In this document: positions 8,004 through 16,520 of the stretch, piece by piece
Layout of the letters: each line of letters opens with the position of its first letter
How positions within the stretch are numbered: the stretch's first letter is position 1
From: Jidongwangia harbinensis
GTDB lineage: Bacteria > Actinomycetota > Actinomycetes > Mycobacteriales > Micromonosporaceae
Reading direction: 5' to 3'
DNA length: 64,000 nucleotides
NCBI RefSeq assembly: GCF_020216025.1
Contig: NZ_JAIWNC010000022.1
Coordinates: 62,001 to 126,000 of the forward strand
Notes under the pieces: model-generated
What the model saw: the letters and a program-made list of their open reading frames with translations, nothing else
Database searches by the model: none
What the model was told of the DNA's origin: nothing
Made by a program: the position numbers and the translations under genes

Positions 8004-8909
8004 CTATCCGTCCGTGCCGGGCACACACACGGTCACCGCGGCCGGGGCCACCTCCACCGTCAGGCGCTTCACCGCCTCCCGGGCGCCGCCGTCGAGTTCG
8101 TACTCCAGCTTCGAGCCCAGCTTCACGTCCACCCGGCGGGCGCGGGTCATCCGGACGAACGGGGAGTGGTCGGAGCGGCCGACCGCCATGGTGCCCAGCG
8201 CCCGGGCCCACTGCAACGCGCCCTGGGCGGTCGCCACGCCCACGTCCAGCCAGCCGTCGTCCGGGCGGGCGTCGTCGAACGCGCGGATGCCGCCGGTGAT
8301 GGTGCCGACGTTGCCGACCAGCACGCAGCTCGCCTCGTCGTCGAACCAGGTGGTGCCGTCGACCTTGACCTTGGCGTGCGGCGCCGCGCCGTTGACGTGC
8401 CGGAGACCGGCCCAGACGTACGCCAGCTTGCCCAGCCGGTCCTTCAGCTCGCGGTCCGCGTCGGAGATCATCGCGCCGTCGAAGCCGATGCCGGCCATCA
8501 CCGCGAAGTGCTCGCCGTTGAGCCGGCCCACGTCGATCCGGCGCCGCTCGCCGTGGAACGCGATCTCCACGGCCCGTGGCAGGTCCTCCGGCACGCCCAG
8601 GTTGCCGGCGAGCAGGTTGCCGGTGCCGGCCGGCATGATGGCCAGCGGGATCTTCCCGCCGCCCTTCTCCCGGGCCAGCACGTCGACGGTGCGCTGGACG
8701 ATGCCGTCGCCGCCCCAGGCCACGATCAGGTCCACTCCGGCCTTGATCGCCTTGGCCACCTGTTTCGGTGCCTTCTTGCTCTTCGGCACTTCGTACCAGA
8801 GCAGTTCGTCGATGCCCTGATCGGTGAGCCGGCGGCGCAACTCGTCGAGACCGCCACCCATGGTCTTGCGCTGGTGCGCGATGACGGCGACTCTGCGGGG
8901 TGTCTGCAT
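8004..8909 (-). CDS. Diacylglycerol/lipid kinase family protein
   Basis: A 301-residue kinase of the DAGK catalytic-domain family. The signature motifs are VAWGGDGIVQRTVDVL (the GGDG loop, about residue 65) and AIMPAGTGNLLAGNLGVP (about residue 92). A second conserved region reads VMAGIGFDGAMISD. Family members phosphorylate diacylglycerol, sphingoid bases or phosphatidylglycerol-type lipids at the membrane; the substrate here cannot be told. It is followed leftward by an intergenic stretch of 142 bases without a recognised gene. The two small membrane proteins flanking it are on the same strand. Confidence 0.88.
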   Translation of the reverse strand: MQTPRRVAVIAHQRKTMGGGLDELRRRLTDQGIDELLWYEVPKSKKAPKQVAKAIKAGVDLIVAWGGDGIVQRTVDVLAREKGGGKIPLAIMPAGTGNLLAGNLGVPEDLPRAVEIAFHGERRRIDVGRLNGEHFAVMAGIGFDGAMISDADRELKDRLGKLAYVWAGLRHVNGAAPHAKVKVDGTTWFDDEASCVLVGNVGTITGGIRAFDDARPDDGWLDVGVATAQGALQWARALGTMAVGRSDHSPFVRMTRARRVDVKLGSKLEYELDGGAREAVKRLTVEVAPAAVTVCVPGTDG

Positions 8910-8980
8910 GGCAGCGCCGTTTACCCGCTCGGGCCTCTTTCTACGCAGCCCGGCTACGCGGCCCGAGCGGGCGGAGCGGA

Positions 8981-9181
8981 TCAGAAGAAGCGGCGACGCT
9001 TCTTCTGCCGGCCGAACGTACCTTGCACGGTGTCCGCGCCCTTGCGCATCAGGCTGGTGGCGCGGCTCGGGCCGCGGCGCGCCTCGACCACGTCGCTGAC
9101 CTTGCGGACACCGGCCGCGGCCAGCGGCACCACGATGGCGGCGAACAGGAATCGGCGGATGAGGTTCGCGATGATAGGCAT
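8981..9181 (-). CDS. Small membrane protein with basic tail
   Basis: A 66-residue protein with one hydrophobic segment (FLFAAIVVPLAAAGV, residues 11-25) and a strongly basic C-terminal tail ending in KKRRRFF. It looks like a conserved small protein of Micromonosporaceae, function unknown. It lies between the GAF protein and the lipid kinase on the same strand, 71 bases from the kinase start. Confidence 0.6.
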   Translation of the reverse strand: MPIIANLIRRFLFAAIVVPLAAAGVRKVSDVVEARRGPSRATSLMRKGADTVQGTFGRQKKRRRFF

Positions 9182-9206
9182 GGCAGTCCTATACCCATTC
9201 CGCCGC

Positions 9207-9794
9207 TCAGTGCACCGTTTCCCGCATGCGTTGCTCGGCCGCCGCGCTGCGCACCACCATCAGCCGCAGCTCCAGTTCGTCGGCGATCATCGAGGCGAGG
9301 TGCTGCAGCGCGGTCAGCTGCCGCGGGGTGGCCTCACGCGGCCGGCTGTCGATCACGTTCACCGTGCCGAGCCGGTAACCGTCGTGGGTGCGGATCGGTG
9401 CGGCGGCGTAGAAACGCAGGCCGAGCCCGCCGCGGACCAGCGGGTGCTCCAGCGTGCGCGGGTCGACCGCGGCGTTGTTGATCACGTACACGTCGTCCTG
9501 CTGGATGACCGACGCGCACAGGCCGGGCTCCTTGCCCACCTCGCGTACCCCGGTGAGGCCCTGGCACGCGGCCAGCCAGACCCGGTCCTGCTCGACCAGC
9601 GACACCGTCGCGATCGGAGTGTCGAAGACGGCCGCGGCCACGAACGCGATCCGCGAGTACGCCTCCTCGACCGGCTGGTCCACCAGCCGGTACCGGCGCA
9701 CCGCCGCCAGGCGGGCCGCTTCCTGCTCACCCGCGGTGTCCAGATATTCGTAGACGTCGCATGACGCCGGGCTGCTGTTCACACGCCCGAGCAT
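9207..9794 (-). CDS. GAF domain-containing protein
   Basis: A 195-residue protein that is essentially a single GAF sensor domain (about residues 25-165: FDTPIATVSLVEQDRVW, GLCASVIQQDDVYVINNA, FYAAAPIRTHDGYRLGTVNV). The C-terminal helix (QLTALQHLASMIADELELRL) is the usual end of stand-alone GAF proteins that elsewhere lead into a kinase or GGDEF domain; no output domain is present. The ligand is unknown. The ATG at 9794 starts directly at MLGRVN; the longer open frame to 10193 overlaps the divergent sugar kinase gene and is not supported. Confidence 0.85.
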   Translation of the reverse strand: MLGRVNSSPASCDVYEYLDTAGEQEAARLAAVRRYRLVDQPVEEAYSRIAFVAAAVFDTPIATVSLVEQDRVWLAACQGLTGVREVGKEPGLCASVIQQDDVYVINNAAVDPRTLEHPLVRGGLGLRFYAAAPIRTHDGYRLGTVNVIDSRPREATPRQLTALQHLASMIADELELRLMVVRSAAAEQRMRETVH

Positions 9795-9876
9795 AGTGAC
9801 GACGGCGGAGATGAATGTCGCACAAACTGTCGGTCGGCACTGTGGATCACCGGCCTTTCCGGGTATCACTCGAAGG

Positions 9877-10773
9877 GTGACCCCACCCACCGCCGCCGTC
9901 GTCGGCCAGCTCGCCCGTGACCTCGTCCTCACCGTCGACCGGGTGCCCGACGCCGGCGCGTCGGCGAGCGCCACCGGACGCCGCGAACAGCTCGGCGGAA
10001 AGGGCGCCAACCAGGCGGTGGCGCTGGCCCAGCTGGGGGTACGCCCCACGCTGGTCGCGGTCGCCGGCGACGACGTGATCGGCGACGTGCTGCTGGACCA
10101 GGCGCGGCGGGACGGCATCGACACCTCCGCGGTGGTACGCCGGCGCGACACGCTGACCGGGGTGATCGTCGAGGTACTCGCGGCCGACGCCACGTACCGC
10201 TATGTGGAGGACCTGCCACTGCTCGGCCCGGCCGACATCGCCGCGGCGGACGGGCGGATCCGGCGGGCCGACGCCGTACTCCTGCAACTGCAGCAACCAC
10301 CGGAAGCCGTGCTCGCCGCCGCCCGGATCGGCCGCGACGCGGGCCGGCTCGTGGTGCTGGACGGCGCGCCCGCCGACGCCGACCGCGACGAGCTGCTCGG
10401 GCTGGCGGACGTCGTCCGCGCGGACGACAAGGAGGCCGAACTGCTGCTCGGCCTGCCGGCCGACGACCCGGACCGGGTCCGCGACGCCGCCCACGACCTG
10501 CTCAAGGCCGGCCCCAAGCTGATCGCCGTGGCACTCGCCGAGGGCGGCAACCTGTTCGTCTGGGCCGGCGGGGAGATCCTGGTGCCGCTCGGCGACGATC
10601 CGGTGATCGACACCACCGGCGGCGGGGACGCGTTCGTGGCGGCGCTGACCGACGCGCTGCTGCGCGGCCGGTCCTACCCGGACGCGGCCCGCTGGGCCAA
10701 CCGGGCGTCGGCCGCCACGGTCGGGCACGCCGGCGGCCGGCCCGACCTGACCGGACTGGTGCGCCATGTCTGA
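9877..10773 (+). CDS. PfkB-family sugar kinase (ribokinase-like)
   Basis: A 298-residue carbohydrate kinase. The two PfkB signatures are visible: GGKGANQAVALAQLG near residue 40 and DTTGGGDAFVAAL near residue 247, the latter carrying the catalytic Asp, with the usual DTTGAGD written DTTGGGD. GTG at 9877 is chosen because the family start (a beta strand then GQLARDLVL) follows directly; the in-frame ATG at 9796 adds a tail with no similarity. The last eight bases overlap the GH65 gene, so the kinase and the phosphorylase form one operon, presumably using a sugar released by phosphorolysis. The substrate is unproven. Confidence 0.85.
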   Translation: MTPPTAAVVGQLARDLVLTVDRVPDAGASASATGRREQLGGKGANQAVALAQLGVRPTLVAVAGDDVIGDVLLDQARRDGIDTSAVVRRRDTLTGVIVEVLAADATYRYVEDLPLLGPADIAAADGRIRRADAVLLQLQQPPEAVLAAARIGRDAGRLVVLDGAPADADRDELLGLADVVRADDKEAELLLGLPADDPDRVRDAAHDLLKAGPKLIAVALAEGGNLFVWAGGEILVPLGDDPVIDTTGGGDAFVAALTDALLRGRSYPDAARWANRASAATVGHAGGRPDLTGLVRHV

Positions 10774-13096
10774 CATCGCCCCCGCGGAGCCGTGGAGCGT
10801 GCGCCAGGCCGGCCTGTCCGAGCACGCGCTCACCACCGCCGGACTGCGCCAGGCCGAGTCCATCTTCGCGCTGGCCAACGGGCACATCGGGCTGCGCGGC
10901 AACCTGGACGAGAACGACCCGCGCGGGATGCCCGGCACGTACCTCAACTCGTTCTACGAGGTGCGCGACCTGACCTACCCCGAAGCCGGGTACGGGTACC
11001 CGGAACGCACCGAGACGGTCGTCGACGCACCGAACGGCAAGCTCATCGCGCTGACCGTGGACGACGAACCGTTCGACGTGCGTACCGGCACGCTGCGCCT
11101 GCACGAGCGGGTCCTCGACCTGCGGGCGGGCACGCTGCGCCGGGAGGTCGAGTGGGTGTCGCCGGGCGGCGCCGAGGTGCGGATCACCAGTACCCGGCTG
11201 GTGTCGTTCCGGCACCCGTCGGTGGCCGCGATCCGCTACCAGGTCGAAGCGCCGGGCCGCCGGCTCCGGATCGACTCCGACCTGCTGGCCAACGAGGAAC
11301 AACCCGAGCAGCGCGACGACCCCCGCGCGGCGGCCACTCTGCACCACCCGCTGCGCTCCGAAGGGCACGAGGCGGACCCGGCGGGCGGCCTGCTGCGGCA
11401 CCGCACCCGGCGCAGCGGGATCGGCGTGGCCGCGGCCGTCACCCACGTCTGCGACGCCGACCTCGCGGTCGCCGTCATGCCGGACCGGGTCCGGTGCACC
11501 GTCACCGCCGAGGGCACCGTGCGACTCGACAAGATCCTCGCGTACTCCTGGGGCGCCGACGTCTCGGCCGACCGGGCCCGGGCCGACCGCGACGAGGCCG
11601 CCCGGCTCGGCTTCGACGAGTTGGCCGCCCGCCAGCGGGCCTACCTGGACGAGTTCTGGGACACCGCGGACGTGGAGATCGACGGGGACCCGGAGGTGCA
11701 GCAGGGCGTCCGGTTCGGGCTTTTCCACGTGCTCCAGGCGGGCGCCCAGGCCGGGCCGCACCCGATCGCGGCCAAGGGGCTGACCGGCAACGGGTACGAC
11801 GGGCACACGCTCTGGGACACCGAGTCGTTCGTGCTGCCCGTGCTCACGTACACCCACCCGGCCTGCGTCGGGCTGGCGCTGCGCTGGCGCCACGCCACAC
11901 TGCCGAAGGCCCGCGAACGCGCGGCGGAACTGCGGCTCGCCGGTGCCACGTACCCGTGGCGGACGATCAGCGGCGCGGAATGCTCCGGCTACTGGCCGGC
12001 CGGCACCGCCGCACTGCACGTCGACGCGGACATCGCGGACGCTGTGCTGCGCTACGTCGCGGCCACCGGCGACCACGACCTCCTCCGCGACTGCGGCATC
12101 GAGATGCTGGTCGAGACCGCGCGGCTGTGGGACCGGGTGGCGCACACCGCGGACGCCGACGACGGCTACCACATCTCCGGGATCACCGGTCCCGACGAGT
12201 ACACCGCCCTGGTCGACGACAACGTCTTCACCAACCTGATGGCGCAACGCAACCTGCGCGGCGCCGCGTGGGCCGCCGAGCAGTACCCCGGGCCGGCGCA
12301 CGCCCTGGACGTCACGGCCGACGAGATCACCCGGTGGCGCACCGTCGCGGACCGGATGCACCTGCCGTACGACGAGAAGCGCGAGGTGCACCAGCAGGCG
12401 GCCGGCTTCACCCGGCTGGAGGAGTGGGATTTCGCCGGCACCAAGGACGAGGACTACCCGCTGATGATGCACTTCCCGTACCTCGACCTGTACCGCAAGC
12501 AGGTGATCAAGCAGGCCGACCTGGTGCTGGCCATGGTGCTGCGCGGAGACGCGTTCACGGTCGAGGAGAAGGCCCGCAACTTCGCCTACTACGAGGCCCG
12601 GACCGTACGGGACTCGTCGCTGTCCGCCCCGGCCCAGGCGGTACTGGCGGCGGAGACCGGCCACCTGGACCTGGCGCACGACTACCTGGCCGAGGCGGCC
12701 CTGCTGGACCTGCGGGCCGGCGGCGAGTCCAGCGGCGACGGCCTGCACATCGCGGCCTGCGCCGGGGCCTGGATCGCGCTGGTGATGGGGCTGGGCGGGC
12801 TGCGGGACACGGACGGGCGGCTGTCGTTCGCGCCCCGGCTGCCGCGGCGGTTGCCGAGGTTGCGGTTCCGGCTGCGCTGGCGGGACAGCGTGCTCTGCGT
12901 GACCGCTACGCCGGGCGAGGCGCGCTACGAGGTGACCGGCGATCCGCTCACCGTGCGGCACCACGGCGAGGAGATCGTGGTGCGGGCCGGGGAACCGGTG
13001 GTCCGATCGGTGCCGGCGGTCACGCCGGGGCCGGTGCCGGCGCAGCCGGCCGGGCGGGCGCCGGAACGCCGGGCGGAGGCGCTGGAGCGCGCTTGA
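10766..13096 (+). CDS. Glycoside hydrolase family 65 disaccharide phosphorylase
   Basis: A 776-residue GH65 enzyme. The N-terminal beta-sandwich (ESIFALANGHIGLRGNLDE) leads to an (alpha/alpha)6 barrel with HTLWDTESFVLPVL and the catalytic motif GITGPDEYTALVDDN, in which Glu about 478 is the expected general acid; the C-terminal sheet domain ends around residue 755. GH65 enzymes phosphorolyse maltose, trehalose, kojibiose or nigerose to beta-glucose 1-phosphate and glucose. The beta-phosphoglucomutase that usually accompanies them is not here; a PfkB kinase overlaps it by eight bases instead. Substrate is not assignable by eye. Confidence 0.9.
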   Translation: MSDIAPAEPWSVRQAGLSEHALTTAGLRQAESIFALANGHIGLRGNLDENDPRGMPGTYLNSFYEVRDLTYPEAGYGYPERTETVVDAPNGKLIALTVDDEPFDVRTGTLRLHERVLDLRAGTLRREVEWVSPGGAEVRITSTRLVSFRHPSVAAIRYQVEAPGRRLRIDSDLLANEEQPEQRDDPRAAATLHHPLRSEGHEADPAGGLLRHRTRRSGIGVAAAVTHVCDADLAVAVMPDRVRCTVTAEGTVRLDKILAYSWGADVSADRARADRDEAARLGFDELAARQRAYLDEFWDTADVEIDGDPEVQQGVRFGLFHVLQAGAQAGPHPIAAKGLTGNGYDGHTLWDTESFVLPVLTYTHPACVGLALRWRHATLPKARERAAELRLAGATYPWRTISGAECSGYWPAGTAALHVDADIADAVLRYVAATGDHDLLRDCGIEMLVETARLWDRVAHTADADDGYHISGITGPDEYTALVDDNVFTNLMAQRNLRGAAWAAEQYPGPAHALDVTADEITRWRTVADRMHLPYDEKREVHQQAAGFTRLEEWDFAGTKDEDYPLMMHFPYLDLYRKQVIKQADLVLAMVLRGDAFTVEEKARNFAYYEARTVRDSSLSAPAQAVLAAETGHLDLAHDYLAEAALLDLRAGGESSGDGLHIAACAGAWIALVMGLGGLRDTDGRLSFAPRLPRRLPRLRFRLRWRDSVLCVTATPGEARYEVTGDPLTVRHHGEEIVVRAGEPVVRSVPAVTPGPVPAQPAGRAPERRAEALERA

Positions 13097-13106
13097 GGTT
13101 CGTGCG

Positions 13107-13140
13107 GTGGTGTACCACTGGAGCGCTCCAGTGGTACACC
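13107..13140. terminator. 34-bp perfect palindrome after GH65 (terminator or operator)
   Basis: Bases 13107-13123 are exactly complementary to 13124-13140 with no loop. The core GGAGCGCTCC resembles the centre of LacI/CebR operators, but the position, ten bases after the GH65 stop and before a convergent gene, also suits a bidirectional terminator. Confidence 0.6.
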
Positions 13141-13178
13141 AGCGTCGTTGTTGGCGGCCGATAACGACGCTGGTGTAC
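13132..13178. terminator. Second hairpin sharing an arm with the first palindrome
   Basis: A 17-bp stem (13132-13148 with 13162-13178) closes a 13-base loop. Its left arm includes the last nine bases of the preceding palindrome, so only one of the two structures can form at a time. It lies 48 bases past the convergent GNAT gene stop at 13226. Confidence 0.6.
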
Positions 13179-13225
13179 CGGTGACGTCGGCGCGGCGCCG
13201 GGGCCGTCGGTGGGCGGGACGCGGG

Positions 13226-14296
13226 TCAGCGGCGGGTGGACGGGGTGGAGTCGGTGGCCGGATGACGACCCGGCACCATCGGCAGCGTCACGCTCACCAT
13301 GGGGCCGTCGCGGTGGGACGGGCCGGCGCCGACGCGACGGAGCGTGCGCAGCATCGCCACGTTGTCCGTGCCGGTGTGGGCCACCAGGGCCGCGAAGCCG
13401 CCCCGGCGGGCGTACGCCACCAGCCGGCGCAACAGCGCGGTGCCGATGCCGCGGCGCTGCCAGGCGTCCTCCACCAGCAGGGCCACCTCGCCCAGATCGC
13501 CCTCGGCCAGCAGGTTGGCCATGCCGACCGCCCGCTCCTCGCCGGTCGCCGGGTCGTGGTGCACGGCCAGCAGTGTGACGCCGCCGACCGGTTCCAGCAG
13601 CCGGCGCAGGCGGGCGTCGCCGGGTGGCTGGGCGCCGCTCAGGTAACGGCACTGCCGGCTGGTGGCGGAGCTGCGGGCGTGCAACTGGCGGACCGCCTCG
13701 ACGTCGTCGGCGACGGCCGGGCGGATCAGCAGTTCGGCGCCGTCCGTCAGCAGCAACGTGGTCTGTTCGGCCTGCTGGCGCAGCAGCGCCGCGGAGATCT
13801 CGACCAGGGCCTGCGCGCGGGCGTACTCGGCGGGGGTGAAGGCGGGCGCGCCGCGCAGCAGCTCGTACGAGCCGCCGGCCGGGTCGACCAGCGTCATCCG
13901 GGAGCCGGTGAAGCCGTTGTGCACCACCGCGCCCTCCGGACGCCAGCGCACCTCGGCCGCGTCCAGCAGGCTCACCAGCGCCTCGCCGAGCGCGTCCGGG
14001 TCGTGCACCAGCCGGCCGGCCAGCGCCAGGGCCCGGGTGGGCTGATCGGCGAGGCCCTGCGCCTCGGCGCGGGCCACGAAGGCGTCCCGGCCGCGGCCGC
14101 GGAGCACCGCGGCGAGCAACTCCGCCTCGGTCATCGTGTCGGGGGCGTCGACGAGGAAGTCGTCGACCGCGCCGGCCTCGGTGGTGTGCACCTGGACGGC
14201 GAGGATGTTCACGGACCGCAACGCGAGGCTCGCGGTCAGGACGGAGAGATAACCGGGCCGGTCGTCGACCGTAGCTCTGATCCGCCACAGCGCCAT
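13226..14296 (-). CDS. ACT domain - GNAT acetyltransferase fusion
   Basis: A 356-residue protein with an N-terminal ACT-like domain (residues 1-70: ATVDDRPGYLSVLTASLALR, the usual regulatory ligand-binding pattern) and a C-terminal GNAT domain (about 195-335: LLIRPAVADDVEAVRQLH, then VEDAWQRRGIGTALLRRLV as the acetyl-CoA loop). The natural reading is an acetyltransferase controlled by an amino acid bound to ACT, as known for some actinobacterial lysine acetyltransferases. ATG 14296 is preferred because AGGAG lies eight bases upstream; GTG 14305 sits in that site. An ACT protein follows upstream on the same strand. Confidence 0.85.
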   Translation of the reverse strand: MALWRIRATVDDRPGYLSVLTASLALRSVNILAVQVHTTEAGAVDDFLVDAPDTMTEAELLAAVLRGRGRDAFVARAEAQGLADQPTRALALAGRLVHDPDALGEALVSLLDAAEVRWRPEGAVVHNGFTGSRMTLVDPAGGSYELLRGAPAFTPAEYARAQALVEISAALLRQQAEQTTLLLTDGAELLIRPAVADDVEAVRQLHARSSATSRQCRYLSGAQPPGDARLRRLLEPVGGVTLLAVHHDPATGEERAVGMANLLAEGDLGEVALLVEDAWQRRGIGTALLRRLVAYARRGGFAALVAHTGTDNVAMLRTLRRVGAGPSHRDGPMVSVTLPMVPGRHPATDSTPSTRR

Positions 14297-14385
14297 GCGG
14301 GGCACTCCTTTCCGGATCGAGTCACCTGAACCGAATCTAAGCGTGCCCCGCCGGTGTTACCCGAACATTGCCTGACCAGGTCGAA

Positions 14386-15147
14386 CTATGAGGGGTCGAT
14401 CACAGACGAGGCGATCGTGGGCGCGCCGGTGTGGTCCAGCCGGTCACCCAGGATGACCGCGGCGGCACGGACGAGCTGGGCCACCCGGTCCACCTCGGTG
14501 ATGTGGAAGCCGGCCGGGGACAGGTCGTCGTCGTCACTGCGCGCCACCACCAGGACCAGGCCGGCGCGGCCGAACGGGGCGACCGCGTACCGGGTGCCCT
14601 CCAGTCCGGTCATCGGGCGGGCGCGCAGCGGGGTGACCTCCGGCAGACGCAGCGGGGACGGGGCGCGCCAGCTCGCGTACGCCGTGGTGGGTTCGCCGCC
14701 GAGGCGCAGCGACGGTTCGGTGGGCAGCGGACGGGGGCCGTGTGCGGTGCCGGAGCGCGCGGCCCAGTCGGCCGGCACGATCGCGGCGACCGCCCAGTCC
14801 GCGGCCAGTAGTGCCGGGACCGCGTCGACCAGGGTGGCCAGCCCGTCGGCCGGGTTCGCCGCGACCTGGGCCAGCAACTCGGCGTCGTGGCCGCCGGAGA
14901 CGGGGGCGCCGATGGCCTTCCAGACCCCGTCCACCTGAACGCCCGGAATGGCGGCGAGCCCGGCGAGGAGGCGCTCCACGCGGGCCGCGCCCGGCCAGAC
15001 GACGGTGAAGTCGTCCACCGCCCGGCCGCCGAGTCGCTCGAGCACCACCACCTGGACGATGTCCGCGCCGGCGACGCCCAGCGTGCGCGCGACCTGGCCG
15101 AGTGCGCCCGGACGGTCCGGCAGAGTGACCCGTACCCGCAGCAACAT
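14386..15147 (-). CDS. ACT domain-containing protein
   Basis: A 253-residue protein starting with an ACT domain (RVRVTLPDRPGALGQVARTL, then GADIVQVVVLERLGGRAVDD) followed by a region of about 170 residues without a recognised motif that could be a GAF-like sensor fold. ACT domains bind amino acids. The ATG has GGGAGGAG seven bases upstream. It lies 89 bases from the ACT-GNAT gene on the same strand, and their ACT domains share a layout, so an old duplication or joint regulation is likely. Confidence 0.75.
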   Translation of the reverse strand: MLLRVRVTLPDRPGALGQVARTLGVAGADIVQVVVLERLGGRAVDDFTVVWPGAARVERLLAGLAAIPGVQVDGVWKAIGAPVSGGHDAELLAQVAANPADGLATLVDAVPALLAADWAVAAIVPADWAARSGTAHGPRPLPTEPSLRLGGEPTTAYASWRAPSPLRLPEVTPLRARPMTGLEGTRYAVAPFGRAGLVLVVARSDDDDLSPAGFHITEVDRVAQLVRAAAVILGDRLDHTGAPTIASSVIDPS

Positions 15148-15276
15148 GCAACTCCTCCCGTCTGGAAGACGGCACGCAGTGCCGTCCCTGGCAGCAGCCT
15201 GCCAGGACGGCGTTTCACCCGGGTTGCGCAGTCATGTCCCAGTCGATAAGGCGCGCGCCATCGAGCCTAGGCCGAA

Positions 15277-16293
15277 TCAGGCCGATGCTCGACGGACCAG
15301 ATGGGTCTCCAGCAGAACGTGCGAATCCTCGACGAGTTCCCGGCGGATCCGCGAGATGAGCAACTGGGCCATCCGCCGGCCCATCTCCTCGACGGGCTGG
15401 TAGACGGTGGTGAGCGGCGGCTCGGTCTGGCGGGCCACGGGCGCGTCCTCGAAGCCGACCAGGGCCACGTCCTGCGGCACCCGGCGCCCGGCCTCGCGCA
15501 GCGCCCGCAGCGCTCCACCGGCCATCAGGTCGGAGGCGGCGAACACGGCGTCCAGCTCCGGTTCACGCGCCAGCAGCTCCTGCATCGCGGTGTAGCCGCC
15601 GGCCTCGCTGAAGTCGCCGTACGCGATCAGGTGTGGCTCGGACACCGCGGTCCGGTAACCGGCCAGGCGGGCGCGGCCGACCTCCATGTCCTGCGGCCCG
15701 GCGACCGTGGCGAGCCGGCGCGCGCCGCGTTCGAGCAGGTATTCCACCGCCTGGCAGGCACCGGCCCGGTTGTCCACGTCGACGTAGGCGTCGTCCGGGT
15801 CGGGGCGGGCCGGCCGGCCACCGAGGACGAACGGCATGTCCCGGTCGCGCAGCATCGCCGGCAGCGGGTCGTCGTCGTGCAGTGAGAGCAGCATCACGCC
15901 GTCCACGTGCTGGGTGGTCAGGTGGTGCTCGATGCGCTTGCGCTGCTCGGGGCTGGCCGCCATGGCGAGCCACAACTGCAGCGGAGTCTCGATCAGCGCG
16001 GAGTTGATGCCGCGGAGCACCCCGGCGAAGAACGGCTCACCGAAGACCCGTTCCTCGGACTCGGACACCACCAGGGCGACCGAGTCCGTCCGCTGCGTGA
16101 CCAGCGAGCGGGCGGCCCGGTTGGGTACGTACCCGAGTTCGGAGATCGCGGCCTCGACCGCGGCTTTGGCCTGCGGACTGACCTGCGACGAGCCGTTGAG
16201 GACGCGGGACGCGGTGCCGCGGCCGACCCCGGCCCGCGCGGCGACGGCATCGAGCGTCGGTCGGCCCGGAGAGCGGAGCGGCTGCCTCGTCAT
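15277..16293 (-). CDS. LacI-family repressor, CebR-like
   Basis: A 338-residue regulator: N-terminal helix-turn-helix (PTLDAVAARAGVGRGTASRV) and hinge (LGYVPNRAARSLV), then a periplasmic-binding-protein-like ligand domain (SVALVVSESEERVFGEPFF, ..., DAVFAASDLMAGGALRAL). The recognition helix GVGRGTASRVLNG is close to that of CebR, which senses cello-oligosaccharides and binds TGGGAGCGCTCCCA. Such a box lies at 47045, before a cellulase gene, and a related core lies at 13107. ATG 16293 is chosen: GATAAT (16300-16305) lies six bases upstream and the longer start at 16344 adds an unrelated tail. Confidence 0.85.
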   Translation of the reverse strand: MTRQPLRSPGRPTLDAVAARAGVGRGTASRVLNGSSQVSPQAKAAVEAAISELGYVPNRAARSLVTQRTDSVALVVSESEERVFGEPFFAGVLRGINSALIETPLQLWLAMAASPEQRKRIEHHLTTQHVDGVMLLSLHDDDPLPAMLRDRDMPFVLGGRPARPDPDDAYVDVDNRAGACQAVEYLLERGARRLATVAGPQDMEVGRARLAGYRTAVSEPHLIAYGDFSEAGGYTAMQELLAREPELDAVFAASDLMAGGALRALREAGRRVPQDVALVGFEDAPVARQTEPPLTTVYQPVEEMGRRMAQLLISRIRRELVEDSHVLLETHLVRRASA

Positions 16294-16400
16294 GGCGGCA
16301 TTATCGCCCTCCACGGGCCCGGTGTCTCTCCCCTCCCGGGTCAAGATCCGTTAGACGGCTTGTTGTGCACGCCTGTACCCGGGCGAATAGGGTCGTTCCC

Positions 16401-16520
16401 ATGATCTGTCGCGCGTGCCGGGAACGCCGGCATTCGGACTGCCGGGGCGGGTCCTGGTGCGACTGCCAGCATCAGCCTCCGGAGCCCCGGCCACCGGTCA
16501 CCGGGCCCGCCTCGCCGTGA
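16401..16520 (+). CDS. Cys-rich 39-residue microprotein, zinc-ribbon-like
   Basis: A short ORF of 39 codons starting MICRACRERRHSDC and containing WCDCQH. Cys at 3, 6, 14, 20 and 22 and His at 11 and 24 could bind zinc. Support for it being real: TAGGGT at 16388-16393 lies exactly seven bases before the ATG, and its TGA overlaps the GTG start of the next gene as GTGA, so the reductase would be translated by coupling. The rest (residues 26-39) is Pro-rich. Function is unknown; it may be a metal-binding partner of the reductase. Confidence 0.65.
   Translation: MICRACRERRHSDCRGGSWCDCQHQPPEPRPPVTGPASP

Noticed and set aside
10502..12964. An 820-codon antisense frame opposite GH65
   Set aside because: It is the same kind of composition-driven shadow.
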